DNA from: Talinum fruticosum
Taxonomy: Eukaryota > Streptophyta > Magnoliopsida > Caryophyllales > Talinaceae
Assembly: GCA_021018815.1 (NCBI GenBank)
Contig: JAITYX010000076.1
Span: forward strand, 992,001 to 1,056,000
Length of the DNA: 64,000 nucleotides
Direction: 5' to 3'
Positions 49,537 to 61,179 of the stretch are shown one piece after another; the first letter of the stretch is position 1, and each line of letters starts with the position of its first letter. The notes under the pieces are model-generated. The model searched no databases, was not told the origin of the DNA, and was given only the letters and a program-made list of their open reading frames with translations. Both the position numbers and the translations under genes were made by a program.

Positions 49537-49700
49537 ATCGGCATCTATATAATTCTGCAAAAAAAAAAAAAAAAAAAAAACCATTACTCTTTTACATTAT
49601 CAATATAAATTTATTTAAACCTATTGGCATCTATATAATTCTACAAAAAGAAAAAAAAATCATTACTCTTTAAAGTATCGATATAAATCTTAACTCTAAA
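49537..49700. repeat. tandem duplication of ~85 bp
   Basis: GGCATCTATATAATTCT(G/A)CAAAAA starts at about 49540 and 49625. Both copies continue with CATTACTCTTT, then TATC(A/G)ATATAAAT. The first copy is interrupted by a longer poly-A run. Confidence 0.75.
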
Positions 49701-50189
49701 TAATCTAACTCGAAAAATAACAAACGTTTGGCTTCCCCTTCATATAGCATGGGAAAAGATCTACATATTCATCATATAGTTATTCAAAAAGTGGATATGT
49801 TCATCTAATGTAGATTGTGCAGACGAGACCTTTCAGTGACATATGAAAGATTATTCTTGCAAAATTTATAGTCATTTTACACTATTAAGAGAAATACAAC
49901 CCCAGAAACACCAAACATAGTCACAAAAGGCCAAAAACAACACAAATCCAAAATCCCACATAATTATGGAGGTAAAAATAACTAGCAATCTTGCAATTAG
50001 AGGGATAAATACTAATCAAACCAAGAACATATCATAATAAACAAAAGAAAAACCTACTAAACGAGAACAAAAATACAATAATAAAGAAGAAATTGAGGTA
50101 AGAAACATCCGAAAAACATTCGCCTCCAACCTAAAAATCATCGAAAATGAAGAACATTTTAGCTCAGACTCACCTCCATTTTTTCTCTT

Positions 50190-50588
50190 GGGTTTTGTTC
50201 CATTTAGTTATAAGGAGGTGTAAGGATATAAAGAGTTGTAATGAAAGCTGTAAATAGTTGTAAGTAAGCGTAAAAAGTTATAAGAATTTGTAAGTGACTG
50301 TAAAAAGTTATAAGAAGTTGTAAGTAGCTGTAAAAAGTTATAAGAAGTTGTAAGTAATCGTAAAAAGTTATAAGAAGTTGTAAGTAACTCGTAAAAAGTT
50401 ATAAGAAGTTGTAAGTAATCGTAAAAAGTTATAAGAAGTTGTAAGTAACTATAAAAAGTTATAAGAAGTTGTAAGTTCTTGTAAGAAGTTCTAAGAAATT
50501 GTAAGTAGTTATAAGGAATTATAAGCAACTTTAAGAAGTTGTAAGGAGTTGTAAAGTCTGTAAGCTAAAGGTAAATAGAACATAGCCT
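50190..50588. mobile_element. GTAAG-rich inverted-repeat element, copy A, with internal 30-bp minisatellite
   Basis: The left end is TTTTGTTCCATTTAGTTATA. The reverse complement of the right end is GGCTATGTTCTATTTAC. Between them lie about eight tandem units of roughly 30 bp, of the form GTAAAAAGTTATAAGAAG followed by TTGTAAGTAAT(C). The 106-codon - strand open frame across it (repeats of LLITFYDYLQ type) is a by-product of the period being a multiple of three. See the related copies at 50640, 54773 and 60609. Confidence 0.7.
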
Positions 50589-50639
50589 TAGTCACTTCCA
50601 AAACGAGCTACAACAACTTTCATACTCCCTAAACGAGCT

Positions 50640-50794
50640 CTAAGATAAGTTGTAAGGGGTTATAAACGAGTTGTAAGGAACTATAATATACTTATAAAAT
50701 TAGTTATAAAAAATTATAATAAGTTGTAAATAATTGTAAGAAGTTGTAAGAAGATTAAAGCTCTAAGCTAAAAATAAATGGAACCTCAAAAAAG
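50640..50794. mobile_element. GTAAG-rich element, partial copy A2
   Basis: Same GTTGTAAG/GTTATAA interior, ending in AAAAATAAATGGAACCTC, the family's right end. A clear left terminus is missing; the spacer 50589-50640 is not repetitive. It lies just upstream of the LINE. Confidence 0.5.
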
Positions 50795-53700
50795 GACAGT
50801 TATGGGAGTAATTCGCTTGCGGCGCATGGTAAGATTGGCTCTATAATTTGCACCGTTTACTGCTCCGATGAAAAAGAAAGATCGACCGGCGAAAAATATG
50901 GGTAAAGTAGGACCCGTCTATGGATATGCAACAATTGGTTTGAAGGAAGTGTTACCTACAAATGGGTGCGCAGAGATTCGACAAGCATCGTCGAGGGTGC
51001 TTGAATTGGGCCGATTAGCCGAGGGATTACAAATTAATAAAGTGGGCGATGTGACTGCAAATGTAGTGGAATTTGATAGGGCAAATGGCATTGTTGTGAC
51101 TGACAAGGATCCTCGCATTGACGATTCAGGTACTGTCACTTTTATCTCCTCGTTGGGCTTATTATATGTCTGAACGGGAGGATGGGGAACCTAGGTTGGA
51201 ACGATCTGAGAAGGCAAATGAGAATGTGGTGGCTAAACAAGAAAAGGGGCCGAAACCCATATTTGTCCAACTATTTCAGGTAAATCGTAGTTCGAAGCAA
51301 GAATTGCAATTGGATTATGTGAATCCAGTTGAGGTATATGGCATACCCTACTACTATGATATAAAATGAGGATGCCCAGGAAGAAATTCAATAGTGGGAG
51401 AATTCCGTTGTGGGATATTTTGCTGGGTTTTTCCCTAAGCTAATGGATGTCAAGAAGTTTGTAGAGCAACATTAGAAAAATGTTGCTCTTCCAAGGATCT
51501 ACCCATACAAATCAGGGTGGATTTTGTTTAGATTTGATGAGGCTATGGATAGGGATGCAATACTGTGTGGGGGCCCATGGACTATGGGTGGGAGGACTTT
51601 AATATTGAAGAAATAGACCCCAGATTTCACTTTTGAGAAGGGTGAAATGGCAAAGTACCAGTTGGATCAACCTACATGATTTGGATCTTCATACCTGGTC
51701 AGCTATGGCTATTAGTAAGATTGTCAGTCTCATTGGGAAATCTCTATATGCTGATAGATGCACCACATTGAAAGAGAGAATTTCATATGTCGAAGTTCTT
51801 ATGGAGGTTGATGTCAGACGGACATTACTTGTGTTGTCCGAAATGCAAGAAGGTGGGACATGAGGAAAAAGAGTGTATGCACTCTAAGCAACAATGGGAA
51901 TTGAGGAAAAAGGTCACTGATAATACTTAGGCTAATAACGAGTTGCACCTCAGTATGAGGAGGATGATCATACCACTGAGAGGCCTACAATGAAGAAGGA
52001 TTTGGGAGAGATCGAATCAACTAAAGTCCACCCTGTTTAGCAGACACAAGGAACTGATAATGCAGCAGTTCAACAGTCGCAAAAAAGGGGAAAGATAGCA
52101 CCGGAAGACGACATAGAAGCTCTCAAAGTAGAGGTATATCAATCCAGAATCTTTTCAAATATTGGAAAAATCCAGTTTGCTTAATCCCAATACTGAAAGA
52201 CCAAAAAGGGTGATGCATCAAGGAGTATGGGTCAAAGCCTTTTTACTTATAAATTAAGTTGGTAGGATGGAATTTGCGGGGTACAAATGACCCTACCAAA
52301 TACAGAGAAATAAGCTCCATCTTTTTCAGGAATAAATTTGATGTTGCTGGTTTGTTGGAAATGAGATTAAAAGAGTGTAAAGGTGACCAAGATACTGAAT
52401 AAATGTTTTCGAGGCTGGTTTAGCTACACCAACCATGCTTTCCATAACAATGGAGGGATTTGGCTCTTATGGAAGGACTCCATAAAGGTGGATATTATTG
52501 CTGCATCTGCCCAATTTATTCATTGTAAAATTGGGGAGTGGGGATCAGATGTGGAGTTTTATTGTACTTGGATTTATGGTTATAATAGTAGGGAGGGAGA
52601 CAATATCTATGGCAGGAGGATTCGACTTGGCTAATAATGGGGGATTTTAATGTGGTCATATATGTGAATAAAAGGATCAAAAATACCTCACCATGTGTTG
52701 GCTCTATAACTTATTTTGTGGAGTTTCTTCACTCTCAAAATCTAGGTGATGTGCCTGCTACAGGTGACTTTTTATACTAGGTGGAATAAACAAGGAGAAG
52801 ATTCAATGTGGTATAAACTGGATAGAATTTTGTACAATGATGCTTGGTCTCAAACTCAAATGGAGATATGTGCACATTTTGCGAAGAGGGGTATATCTGA
52901 TTATGTTAGATTGGAGGTGATGTTGCAGCCACATGTAGGGTTCAGAAGAGATCTTTTAAGTTTCTTAATATCTGGGCTTAACACTCACAATTTCAATCCA
53001 TAGTTGCTGCCAATTGGGACAGAACTATATTGGTTGTGCTATGTTTAGAGTTCATACAAAGCTGAAACTTATGAAGAAGGAACTCAAACAACTACATACG
53101 GAATTTTCAGGGTAGTTTTTAAGAATGAAAAAGGCTTCTGATCACCTACATGAGTGCCAGAGGATATTACAAGACCAGCCCTTATAACAGTGAGCTAATG
53201 CAGACTGAAAAGCAACTTGTGGGGAAATTGCCGACATTAAAAGAGTGGACATCTATTTTTAATTCAGAGAACTAAGCAAAGATTTATTAAGCAATGGGAT
53301 TGAAATATTGCATTCTTTCATGCTTGTTTATAGAATAGACAAGCAAAGGCTATGATAAGGCACTTAGTAAATGATAATGGGAACGCTCTTACACAGCCTG
53401 AGCATATAAGGGACAAGATTATTACCTTTTACATTGATTTGTTGGGTACATCTCAAACTATAGTTGATGTTGGTGCAAATGTTTTTACTTTTGAGGTAAC
53501 TCTTAATAAGGATCAAGGGCATCATCTTCTCTTTATCCTCACAAAGGAGGATATCAAGCAGGCTTTATGGGGTATTTCAGATGACAAAGCCCCTAGGCCT
53601 GATGGGGATAACTCGTGATTTTTCAACAAAGCATGGTGGAAAATTGGTGAAGAGCTCTGTCAAAGTTACAGATTTTTTTTTCAATTGTAAATTGCGGAAA

Positions 53701-53956
53701 TCCGTTAAATATACTCTTATCACTCTCATTCCTAAGGTGGAAAACCCTACTTATGCCTATGAGTTTCAACCAATTGCTTGTTGCACTAAATTATTGCTAA
53801 GTTGTTAGTGTCTAAACTACATAGTATTTTGGTGCTTATTGATGGAAAGGAGCAGAGTGCCTTTGTTCAGGGATGGTGCATTCAGGACAACATTTTGCTT
53901 GCTCATGAGATGGTCTATAAATACACTAATAAACACATCTCCCCTAGAGTTATGAT

Positions 53957-54379
53957 TAATACATTTGCTCTAACCCCAGACGCATCATCAAACCCTCTTC
54001 AGATATAACTTGATTGATTGCAAGTTCAGTGCCTTTTGTGAAAAATACTAGATCATCAACAAAAATTAAGTGTGTTAAGGAGATTTTCCTGCATTTTGGA
54101 TGATATTGTAGCTCTTTCCTGCTAATAATTCTTCTGCAAACTCTACTCAGGTACTCCATGTAGATAACAAGGAGGTAGGGTGATAAAGGATCCTTTGTCT
54201 CGACCCTCTTATCCCCTTAATCCACCCTTCCTGTTGCCCATTGATCATTATTGAAAAGTAGGGGAAGTAATGCAAGCTCTGATTCAGTTTATGAACTCAG
54301 TAGGGAACTTGAGTCCATTAAGGACACCAAATACAAAGTCTCATTCTAGTGTATCATATGCCTAGTCTATACTGGTGGT
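53957..54379 (-). other. inverted segment of the LINE RT palm
   Basis: Only the - strand carries the expected RT sequence here. From high to low coordinate it reads AYDTLE-DF, LNGLKFPTEFIN-IRACITSPTF, KDPLSPYLLVIYMEYLSRV and THLIFVDDLVFFTKG (the FxDD catalytic motif, here FVDD). The + strand family sequence stops at ISPRVMI just left of 53957 and resumes at about 54380 (TELVWLRWPS...FLGVP). Turning the ~420 bp round would restore collinear order, so this is a local inversion inside the element. Confidence 0.8.
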
Positions 54380-54772
54380 ATGACAGAGCTGGTATGGTTG
54401 AGGTGGCCAAGCAGGAGATTGAGCTTTATACAGGGATTAGTGTTCTTAGGAGTTCCTTCGGCTACATCTAAACTAACTCATACCGTGTGTCAACCTCTCT
54501 TTCATAAAATTTTGGCTCAGTTGCAGCATTGGTCCACCAAGATGTCGTCTTATGCTGGTAGAAAAGAACAACTTGACTCAGTCATCTTCAGTATACAGAG
54601 CTATTGGGTTGCAATTTTTCTCCTTCCAAAAAGAGTCATTGTTGAAATAGTTGCTGCTTACAGAAACTTTTTATGGTCAAGTTATCCAAGTTAGCAGAGC
54701 ATTACTTTAGTCAACTGGGATAGCATTTGCAAAGGGTATGATGAGGGGGAGCGAATTTCAAAGAGTTACTTA

Positions 54773-54911
54773 GGCTCTATTCCATTTAGCTTTATCTTAC
54801 AACCTTACAGCTCCTTACAACTTTTTTTAACTAACCTTACAACTATTTTACAGTTGCTTACAATTTTGCTTACAATTCCTTACAGCTCTTTATAACTAAA
54901 TGGAACAAGGC
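54773..54911. mobile_element. GTAAG-rich inverted-repeat element, copy B, inserted in the LINE
   Basis: The left end is GGCTCTATTCCATTTAGCTT. The reverse complement of the right end is GCCTTGTTCCATTTAGTTA. The interior is made of CTTACAACT/CTTACAGC units, that is the family repeat in the opposite orientation. It interrupts LINE coding sequence between FKELL and RWNKALAMKLLW. A clear target duplication could not be fixed (GAGTTACTT and GCGTTCGTT flank it, 6 of 9 identical). Confidence 0.7.
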
Positions 54912-55774
54912 GTTCGTTGGAACAAAGCCCTTGCTATGAAACTGCTATGGTCATAAGTAGGATAGCAAATGACAGGGGGCATGGGGAGATTGGATCAAAG
55001 CTTATCAATTGAGAGGGACATTTGTATGGGACACTAAAGCTATAATTGGGCATAATTGGGCATGGAGAAGCTTGATCAAGACCAAGGATGAGATGTTTAA
55101 TTCCGTAAGAGGTGCAATTGCAATCTAAGGTTATGTAGAGGGTGCTCAATTCTCTTCAAAGAAACTTTATCAGCTATTGAGGAGTGTTGGTAGGAAAAGA
55201 AAATGGGCTGGAATAGTTTGGAAGTCCTTGTGTGTACCAAAATAAGCCTTTATAGCTTGGTTGGCAATAGAGAGAAGGCTACTAACTGAGGCAAGATTTA
55301 CTGATCTCATGCAAACCCCTGCAGGGCCCTGTTGCTTCTGTACAGATGATGAAACTGTTAAACACCTTTTTCCAATGTTAGTTCCACCATCAGGTACGGG
55401 ATTATATCTTGTCTTTGTTAGAAATTGCTAGTAGAAGGTGGAATTGGAACCGGGAGATCAACTGGTTCGTCACGCATGTGAAGGGCAAGAGCGTAAAGGC
55501 TAGAATACTCAAACGTGCTTTGTGTGCTGCAGTCTACTGTATTTGGCAATCAAGAAACAAAGTTAAATTTGGCAAAGAGCATATTTCAGTTCGTATTGTT
55601 GTCAATCACAAAAGTACTTAGTTTGTACGCGACCACATGTAAGGGTGGGTGATGAGGGAGGGGTGAGTATCCTAGCTTAGATATGGGTTGTATCTTCCCC
55701 TAGGGTATGCCTAGGTAACTTTGTATTTAACCAACCTTTTGGATGCAATATACTTGACCTTTGTTCCAAAAAAA

Positions 55775-56909
55775 TCCATATTATTTGCATTTTTTGAGAA
55801 AATTCAAGTTTAGACAAAATAGTCAATCTTGTTATCCGAACCTAATTAAAATTTTGTTATAAACAAATTTGAACGACCAACTTCCGACCCCGGCTAATTA
55901 CGTTGTCTAGATTTGTAATTTGAATAAGGTTTGGGCTTGTTTGTGTTGATCGTTTGTCCCTGAATCAAAATTTTTGCTATTCTACTTGGTTTGGTTAATT
56001 AGCAGTTGATGCATTGACAATAAGTCATTATTTTGAATTTATTGTTTAAAAAATAATAACGAGCTAGAAATCCATTATTTCGGACAAGAAAATATATTTT
56101 AACACGAAAGAAGTATCAAAATATCTATGAAAATAGAAGTCTTCAGCCAATCCGAAAACCTCCCTCCCGCTTTAAAAAAAGCATTTGACTCATGCAATTA
56201 TGAAATACCAATAAAGTTTATTGCAATAAAAGATTTGTCCAAAAAGCAAAGAAAATTCATTGTATTCTTTTTACATATGATTGATTTTTTCCCATGTAAA
56301 CATGATAAAAAGGGTTTTCTATTTTTTCCCATGTAAATATGAAGACTATCTATACAACCAACTATTTTTTCCCATGTAAACATAGAAAAAAGGGTTTTTT
56401 ATTTTTTACAATTATGAAAATTTCTCTTAAAAAATCTTTTTGTTCCCCAATGTGTAAACCCTAGAAAAAAAGAATTTGATTATGGAAATGGATCTTTAAA
56501 AATCGAGAAGTCCTAGTGAAGGGCATCACATGGAAAATTGGTACATGTGAGCCATATCTTATTGGTTGACAATTGTTATCACAACTCACTATCATACATT
56601 TTATAGAGTTAGGAAGCAAAGATAAGGATTATATACAAAACCCTTTCACTAAATTGTGATTAAGATTGTGGTTAAACAATAATATGGAATATTATTTGGA
56701 AGCTCCATTAATTCGATGAAATTAGGAACATAAACTAATTATATTCAACCTTTTTTTTCCCTCTATTACAATAAAAAAAGATCAACTTGACATTAAATTA
56801 GTTTTAATTTGTTGCCACTACTCAATAAGTGTTTTTTTTCTCTACTAAAATAGCTACTTGGATAGCAGATGGTTTTTTTATTTTTATTTTTATAAAACAG
56901 AGACAGATT
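55775..56909. other. AT-rich intergenic region
   Basis: No gene seen. TTTTTTCCCATGTAAA(C/T)AT is repeated three times at about 56286-56385, and a weaker TTTTTACAATTATGA follows. Confidence 0.5.
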
Positions 56910-57718
56910 TTATATCATAGTAGAGCTAATAAAATTCGACATATTCTCCGATACCCTACTAACAATACTACTAGCACTATCATATGTCCAAACTCTAACT
57001 TCATAAGAAATAGGTTGCCAACAAGCTATTTCATGGACAACTTTATTCCCATCTTGCTTAACAAACAACGACCAAGAACAAAAACTAAAAGACTCGACAA
57101 TAGCTAGAATATCGTGGAGGTATAAGCCTCCCACAGAATCACAGACCTTCTTTGCTTTGAGTTTCTGGATGAGCAGCAAGCAATCTCCTTCCACTACGAT
57201 TTTTCGTACACCAGCTTCGTAGGCCGCCTTCAAAGCAAAAAGACAAGCCCTCGTTTCTTCAATCTCAGCCCCCATAAATCCCATACCTTGCCTCACACCT
57301 GCTTGTACCATAATGCCATGACTGTCATGCAGAACATAGCCCCATCCCCACCCATCTTCCCCCACCTGGCTGGCATCAAAGTTCAATTTTAATAACCCAG
57401 AATGTGGCGGTACCCATAGCAGCGGATGGGTTACCTTGTCCAAATCCATCTTTACTTGCAGCTCTCGGTAATGTTTCACCCCCTGGGACGCTCTTCTTCA
57501 CACAGCAACTGGGTTCAGCTCTTTGGATTGAAAAAGGAACCTGTTTCGCTCAGCCCAACATTCTGCCAAAATCGCCACAAATTCACCCATCCTCTCTGAA
57601 TCCAGCACACCAGAGCCTTCTCGATACAGTCTCTAACTGAACAGAACCTACCGTTCCATATACTACGATCAATCCCACTCCCCTCCCAAACACTTTCAGC
57701 AAACGTACAATCAATCAA
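56910..57718 (-). mobile_element. LINE 3' fragment with RNase H domain
   Basis: The - strand 57718-57520 reads CTFAESVWEGSGIDRSIW, then in another frame RMGEFVAILAECWAERNRFLF, the zf-RVT-to-RNase H linker of plant LINEs. 57479-56910 is one uninterrupted 189-residue frame of the RVT_3 RNase H-like type: LKLNFDASQVGEDGWGWGYVL (first Asp), EIEETRACLFALKAAYEAG (Glu), KIVVEGDCLLLIQKL (Asp), GNKVVHEIACW (His). It has a frameshift and a stop upstream and no RT of its own, so it is a 5'-truncated insert or a remnant. The RNase H part is well preserved. Confidence 0.8.
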
Positions 57719-58059
57719 AAAGCACGTGTAATAATCAAAATTATTATTATTTGTTCATGAAATTTAAGTCATTGTATAATTTACCGATGAAAGATACATT
57801 TATTACAAGAGGTATACATTATCTTTGAAGCGAACCCATATGACCTACTTTTTTTTTAAGAATAAATGTGAATAATTTAACTAGACTTTTATATCAGCGA
57901 TAGTTTTAGTTGAGTTTGAATGTTAAGGAGGATAGGAATACTAAGTTCGGACCAGGAATCCACAACGACTTCTTTGCATAACTTGTAAGAAAATTAACTT
58001 TTTTAAAATTCGAGTCTTAAAGGAGAGGATGAAAGGATAAAATGTCTGCCACCAAAGCA

Positions 58060-58492
58060 ACACTCGCTTAGTATCCCATATGATCGACTTGTGAGAATGA
58101 TAGGAACTACCAAACACATGTTATTTCATTGTCAATCTTCCCAAAGAATATGGAAGTTGGTCGAAATTTAATCCACGTATAGGGGTAAGGACCGCTCGAT
58201 TCCACCCTTTTCTTTGTTTTGTCAGTTTACTTCGAGGAGGTTTCAGCTCTCTCGCGATTAGCATCCGGAACCTAAGGGCATTCTTTCTCAAAGAGATCAA
58301 TAGTTAACATACCTTAGGCGACCTATTTATCTTGCTCTACTTGGTTTCAACTACTTATATATCTTGACATCGAGTGTTGGTGCTAATAACGAAGCATTCC
58401 AGCATTTCTATCCTCTTCATCGGATTTCAAATCTTTGAGGAAAGTTAGGTAGTTTATATTTACCGCTTATAAAAAAACAAAAAAAAAACCCT
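58060..58492 (+). mobile_element. possible LINE 3' remnant
   Basis: The + strand reads RLVRMIGTTKHMLFHCQSSQRIWKLVEI, resembling the ETxxHLFFxCxxxxxxW motif of zf-RVT. About 300 bp further the segment ends in an A-rich tail (58470-58492). Only this short motif supports the call. Confidence 0.35.
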
Positions 58493-59788
58493 TATATATC
58501 TCGATATCAACTATTAGGATCTCATGAACTATCATCCTTAAATCGTTCATATAATAATCAATGATGCCACGAACAACATATATGGTATTTAATATGAAGA
58601 ATATAAATGAAATAATCGAAACAAAGAATTCTTCAAATTTCTCATCCCAGTTATATTAACCTACAAGAACAAAAAAGAGATATCAATTAATATAATACAT
58701 TTGTTACACTCTCAGGCCTATAAACTTCGAATTATGACACGCACCGCTCCTCTCGGTCCCTTTTTTGTTTATTAGGCTGCCCCTCTTTCCCTTCAATTGT
58801 GGCCAAATTTATTGAATTATGGCTAACACAGTGAAGATATTTTTAGGTTGAGTAACAACAGCACGAGAAACTCATTGTACTTAGCACAATGAATTTCGGC
58901 GGTGCAATTTCGGTTTTTTTTTTCAATCAATTTATTTTTTGAGGCAGTCCTTGAATTTGAAATAATCTAATCTTTAGGCAATCCCTAGTTGCCCCAATTG
59001 ACAGAGACGTTGTAAAGCAAAATAAGAAGAGGGCCCAAGTTGAAGGTAGGTCTCGTACACACACAGCTGGTATAAATTTAAATGCAAAGAAAGTAATGAT
59101 GTGACATACATAATAAAATGGGACCAACTATACTACTACATAAACACTATGTGACAATGATGTCCCGTGTCGACCAACTTATCATGTTTCGCTTTGTGGA
59201 CATGTGAACCATATGTTATTAATCTTTTTCTTCCTATCCATTTATACTTGTTATTAATTTCTCGGACTATCATTCTATATTTTTTTAAATAATTGAATCA
59301 ATTATTGATTTATAAGAGTAGAATCTCTCGGGTATATAAGTCTTTTTCACATGTAAGATGCGAATATAAAACTTTTTCGTTAAAAATGAACTAATATTGA
59401 ACCATTTAAAACATATTATATTAGCATCATCGGAATATTAATAATTAAGTAGGATTTCATCAGAAAAATTTGCTAAGAGCCCATCCAGGTTTGAATTTTT
59501 TTCTTTTTTGAGCTAGTAATTTTGGATAAAGAATTTTGAAGATATTTCAATTTTGTCGAGTAATTTAAAGAATTATTAACAAAAAATGACATGGCACATT
59601 TCGAACGTCTTATATGTATTTAAGAGTATACTATTATTCGTCATATGTTAACAAATGGTTGAGCAAACAGAAAAATATACAAATTTTATAGTCGAAAATA
59701 ATGATGTGTCACGTGGAATATATGTTTCCATGAGTATTTAAGAATTTATATTCATTTTTTACTAGTGATGACGATGTGGCAAAACAAT

Positions 59789-59790
59789 AT

Positions 59791-59825
<35 letters not shown>
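59789..59825. repeat. (AAT)n microsatellite
   Basis: About 12 uninterrupted AAT units. Confidence 0.9.
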
Positions 59826-59826
<1 letters not shown>

Positions 59827-60028
59827 TGGTAATCCAAATAACAAGAGCATGTGATTACCAGAAAAGGGCATAAGGGATTTGCTTGTATCTTTAGAAAGAA
59901 AAAATGTTGATTGTGATGTATCCAGTTTTAAGATCAGAGATAGTGTCAGAGTCAAACTTTAATTTTGCTTACTAGTTGGAGGAAAAGTTCTACCAGTTGA
60001 AGTATTTTTATATTAAAAGATCGAGTTA

Positions 60029-60203
60029 TCCTCTATATTTTATTGAAAATGAAGAAAATTAATGAAAAAAAGAAGAGAAGCAAAGCAATTAATAAAGATA
60101 AAATTGATAAAATTAGTAATTAATATGTCATTAAAATTATAAAGTGACAAGTATTATAAAAGCGAAAAAAATTTATTAGTCATATGTATTTTGAAAGAGG
60201 GAG
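60029..60203. mobile_element. Stowaway-type MITE, copy 2 (opposite orientation)
   Basis: The right end GAAAGAGGGAG-TA is the reverse complement of the Stowaway terminus CTCCCTC. The left end is TA-TCCTCTATATTTTA. The interior shares TAGTAATTAATATGTCATTA, then AAATTATAAAG(C/T)GACAA, then TATTAT(G)AAA with the reverse complement of copy 1 at 42572-42810. TA flanks lie at 60027-60028 and 60204-60205. About 60 bp shorter than copy 1. Confidence 0.75.
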
Positions 60204-60608
60204 TACAATGAAAGTTGTTAGCGTTTTTAGGCTTTCATATAAAAATTTAAATTTTAATTACATAAAAAGAAATTTCAAGCTATATATCACTGTGATTGAA
60301 CGTTCTCATATTATATGGCCCCTTCTCCCCAAAAAAAAAGTCATATAGAAATAAGTTAAAAAAATTATTGCTTAGAGACCTAAATTCAGATTACTCCAAT
60401 TGATTTTTATATATGTTTCCCTTCACACACACAAAAAAATGACATATGAGTAATAGGGAAAAATTATAAGCTATTTTTTCTTGTGGTCTTTGAATATTTA
60501 TTTAACTAAAGTCAAGTTGCTATTAGACACAGTAAACAGATGTAAGAGTTAAAAGATACTCATATTGGTAGTTAATGGAGTTAAGATTTTAAGAGTTAGC
60601 ACTTTATG

Positions 60609-60803
60609 CCTATTCCATTTAAGCTGTAAGGTTGTAAAGAATTGTAAGGCAAAGCTGTAAAAAGTTATAAGGAGTTGTACGGTAATTGTAAAGTTAGTTA
60701 CAAAAATTATAAGGAGGTGTAAGCGAGTTATAAAGAATTGTAAGTTGTAAGGAATTACAAAAATTATAAGGAGTTGTAAGTTAAAAGCTTAAATAGAACA
60801 AAG
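60609..60803. mobile_element. GTAAG-rich inverted-repeat element, copy C
   Basis: The left end is GCCTATTCCATTTAAGCTG. The reverse complement of the right end is ACTTTGTTCTATTTAAGCTT. The interior is GTTGTAAAGAATTGTAAGG, GTTATAAGGAGTTGTA and similar units, the same family as copies A and B. Confidence 0.7.
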
Positions 60804-61179
60804 TTGTCTCGTTCGAACAAAAATACGAGAAAGAGACAGAGATAGAGACTTATTAATAACTCATCCAAACCCCTCAAAAATAAAAAAAGATATACCAAAT
60901 TTGATATAAGGTATTTATCATATGTGATGATGATATAGATAATATTATTTATTTTTCAAGCTTTACCATCCACATATATGTATATCTTTTTTGAAAAGAT
61001 AAGTACATAGTAATTGAAGTAGCCTTTTTACAAATATTCTACTTAAATTGTTATCAATAAGAATATAAAAAAATATCTTATGCGAGGGTAGAAGGTAAAG
61101 AAAATATGCAATTCCTAATCGAACAATCATAGTCGGTCATATAGGCAGTTGTTATGTTAGTCACACAATAAATATCCGT
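60804..61179. other. AT-rich spacer
   Basis: Nothing recognisable between the GTAAG element and the next LINE fragment. Confidence 0.4.

Larger units (their letters stand above)
48163..50189. other. upstream region of the PRK8-like gene and intergenic DNA
   Basis: Presumed promoter and leader of the - strand receptor gene (48163 to about 48700), a MITE-like element (49081-49324), an 85-bp tandem duplication split by a poly-A run (49537-49700), and AT-rich spacer. No gene seen. Confidence 0.5.
50860..55774 (+). mobile_element. decayed L1-type LINE retrotransposon with an inverted RT segment
   Basis: Remnants of ORF1: a DUF4283-like block near 51480-51760 (SGWILFRFDEAMDRDAILCG, GGPWTM) and a zinc knuckle CPKCKKVGHEEKEC near 51837-51880. 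ORF2 endonuclease starts near 52265 (WNLRGTNDPTKYREI...DVAGLLEMRL) and has GDFNVV at about 52640. RT blocks: HIRDKIITFYIDLLG, GISDDKAPRPDG (53570), LITLIPKVENP and QSAFVQGWCIQDNILLAHEM on +. The RT palm is on the - strand (see 53957-54379). The + strand resumes with FLGVPSATSKLTHTVCQPLFHKILAQLQHWSTKMSSYAGR and a zf-RVT region (RRLLTEARFTDLM...CCFCTDDETVKHLF) to about 55620. A short A-run (55767-55774) marks the probable 3' end. Many stops and frameshifts: not functional. Confidence 0.85.
57719..60608. other. repeat-rich intergenic region
   Basis: Contains a possible LINE 3' remnant (58060-58492), an (AAT)n microsatellite (59789-59825) and a Stowaway MITE (60029-60203). Otherwise AT-rich spacer with no gene. 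Confidence 0.5.

Noticed and set aside
50208..50528. 106-codon open frame on - with LLITFYDYLQ-type repeats
   Set aside because: The frame follows a 30-bp minisatellite; the repeat period is a multiple of three, so the frame stays open by arithmetic.
50190..50794. CRISPR array or telomere-like satellite
   Set aside because: The repeats have no unique spacers and are not a telomere word; the host is a plant and the tract lies between transposon-like inverted ends.
53957..54159. Independent - strand reverse transcriptase gene
   Set aside because: It is the inverted palm segment of the + strand LINE; flanking RT parts match on both sides in + orientation.
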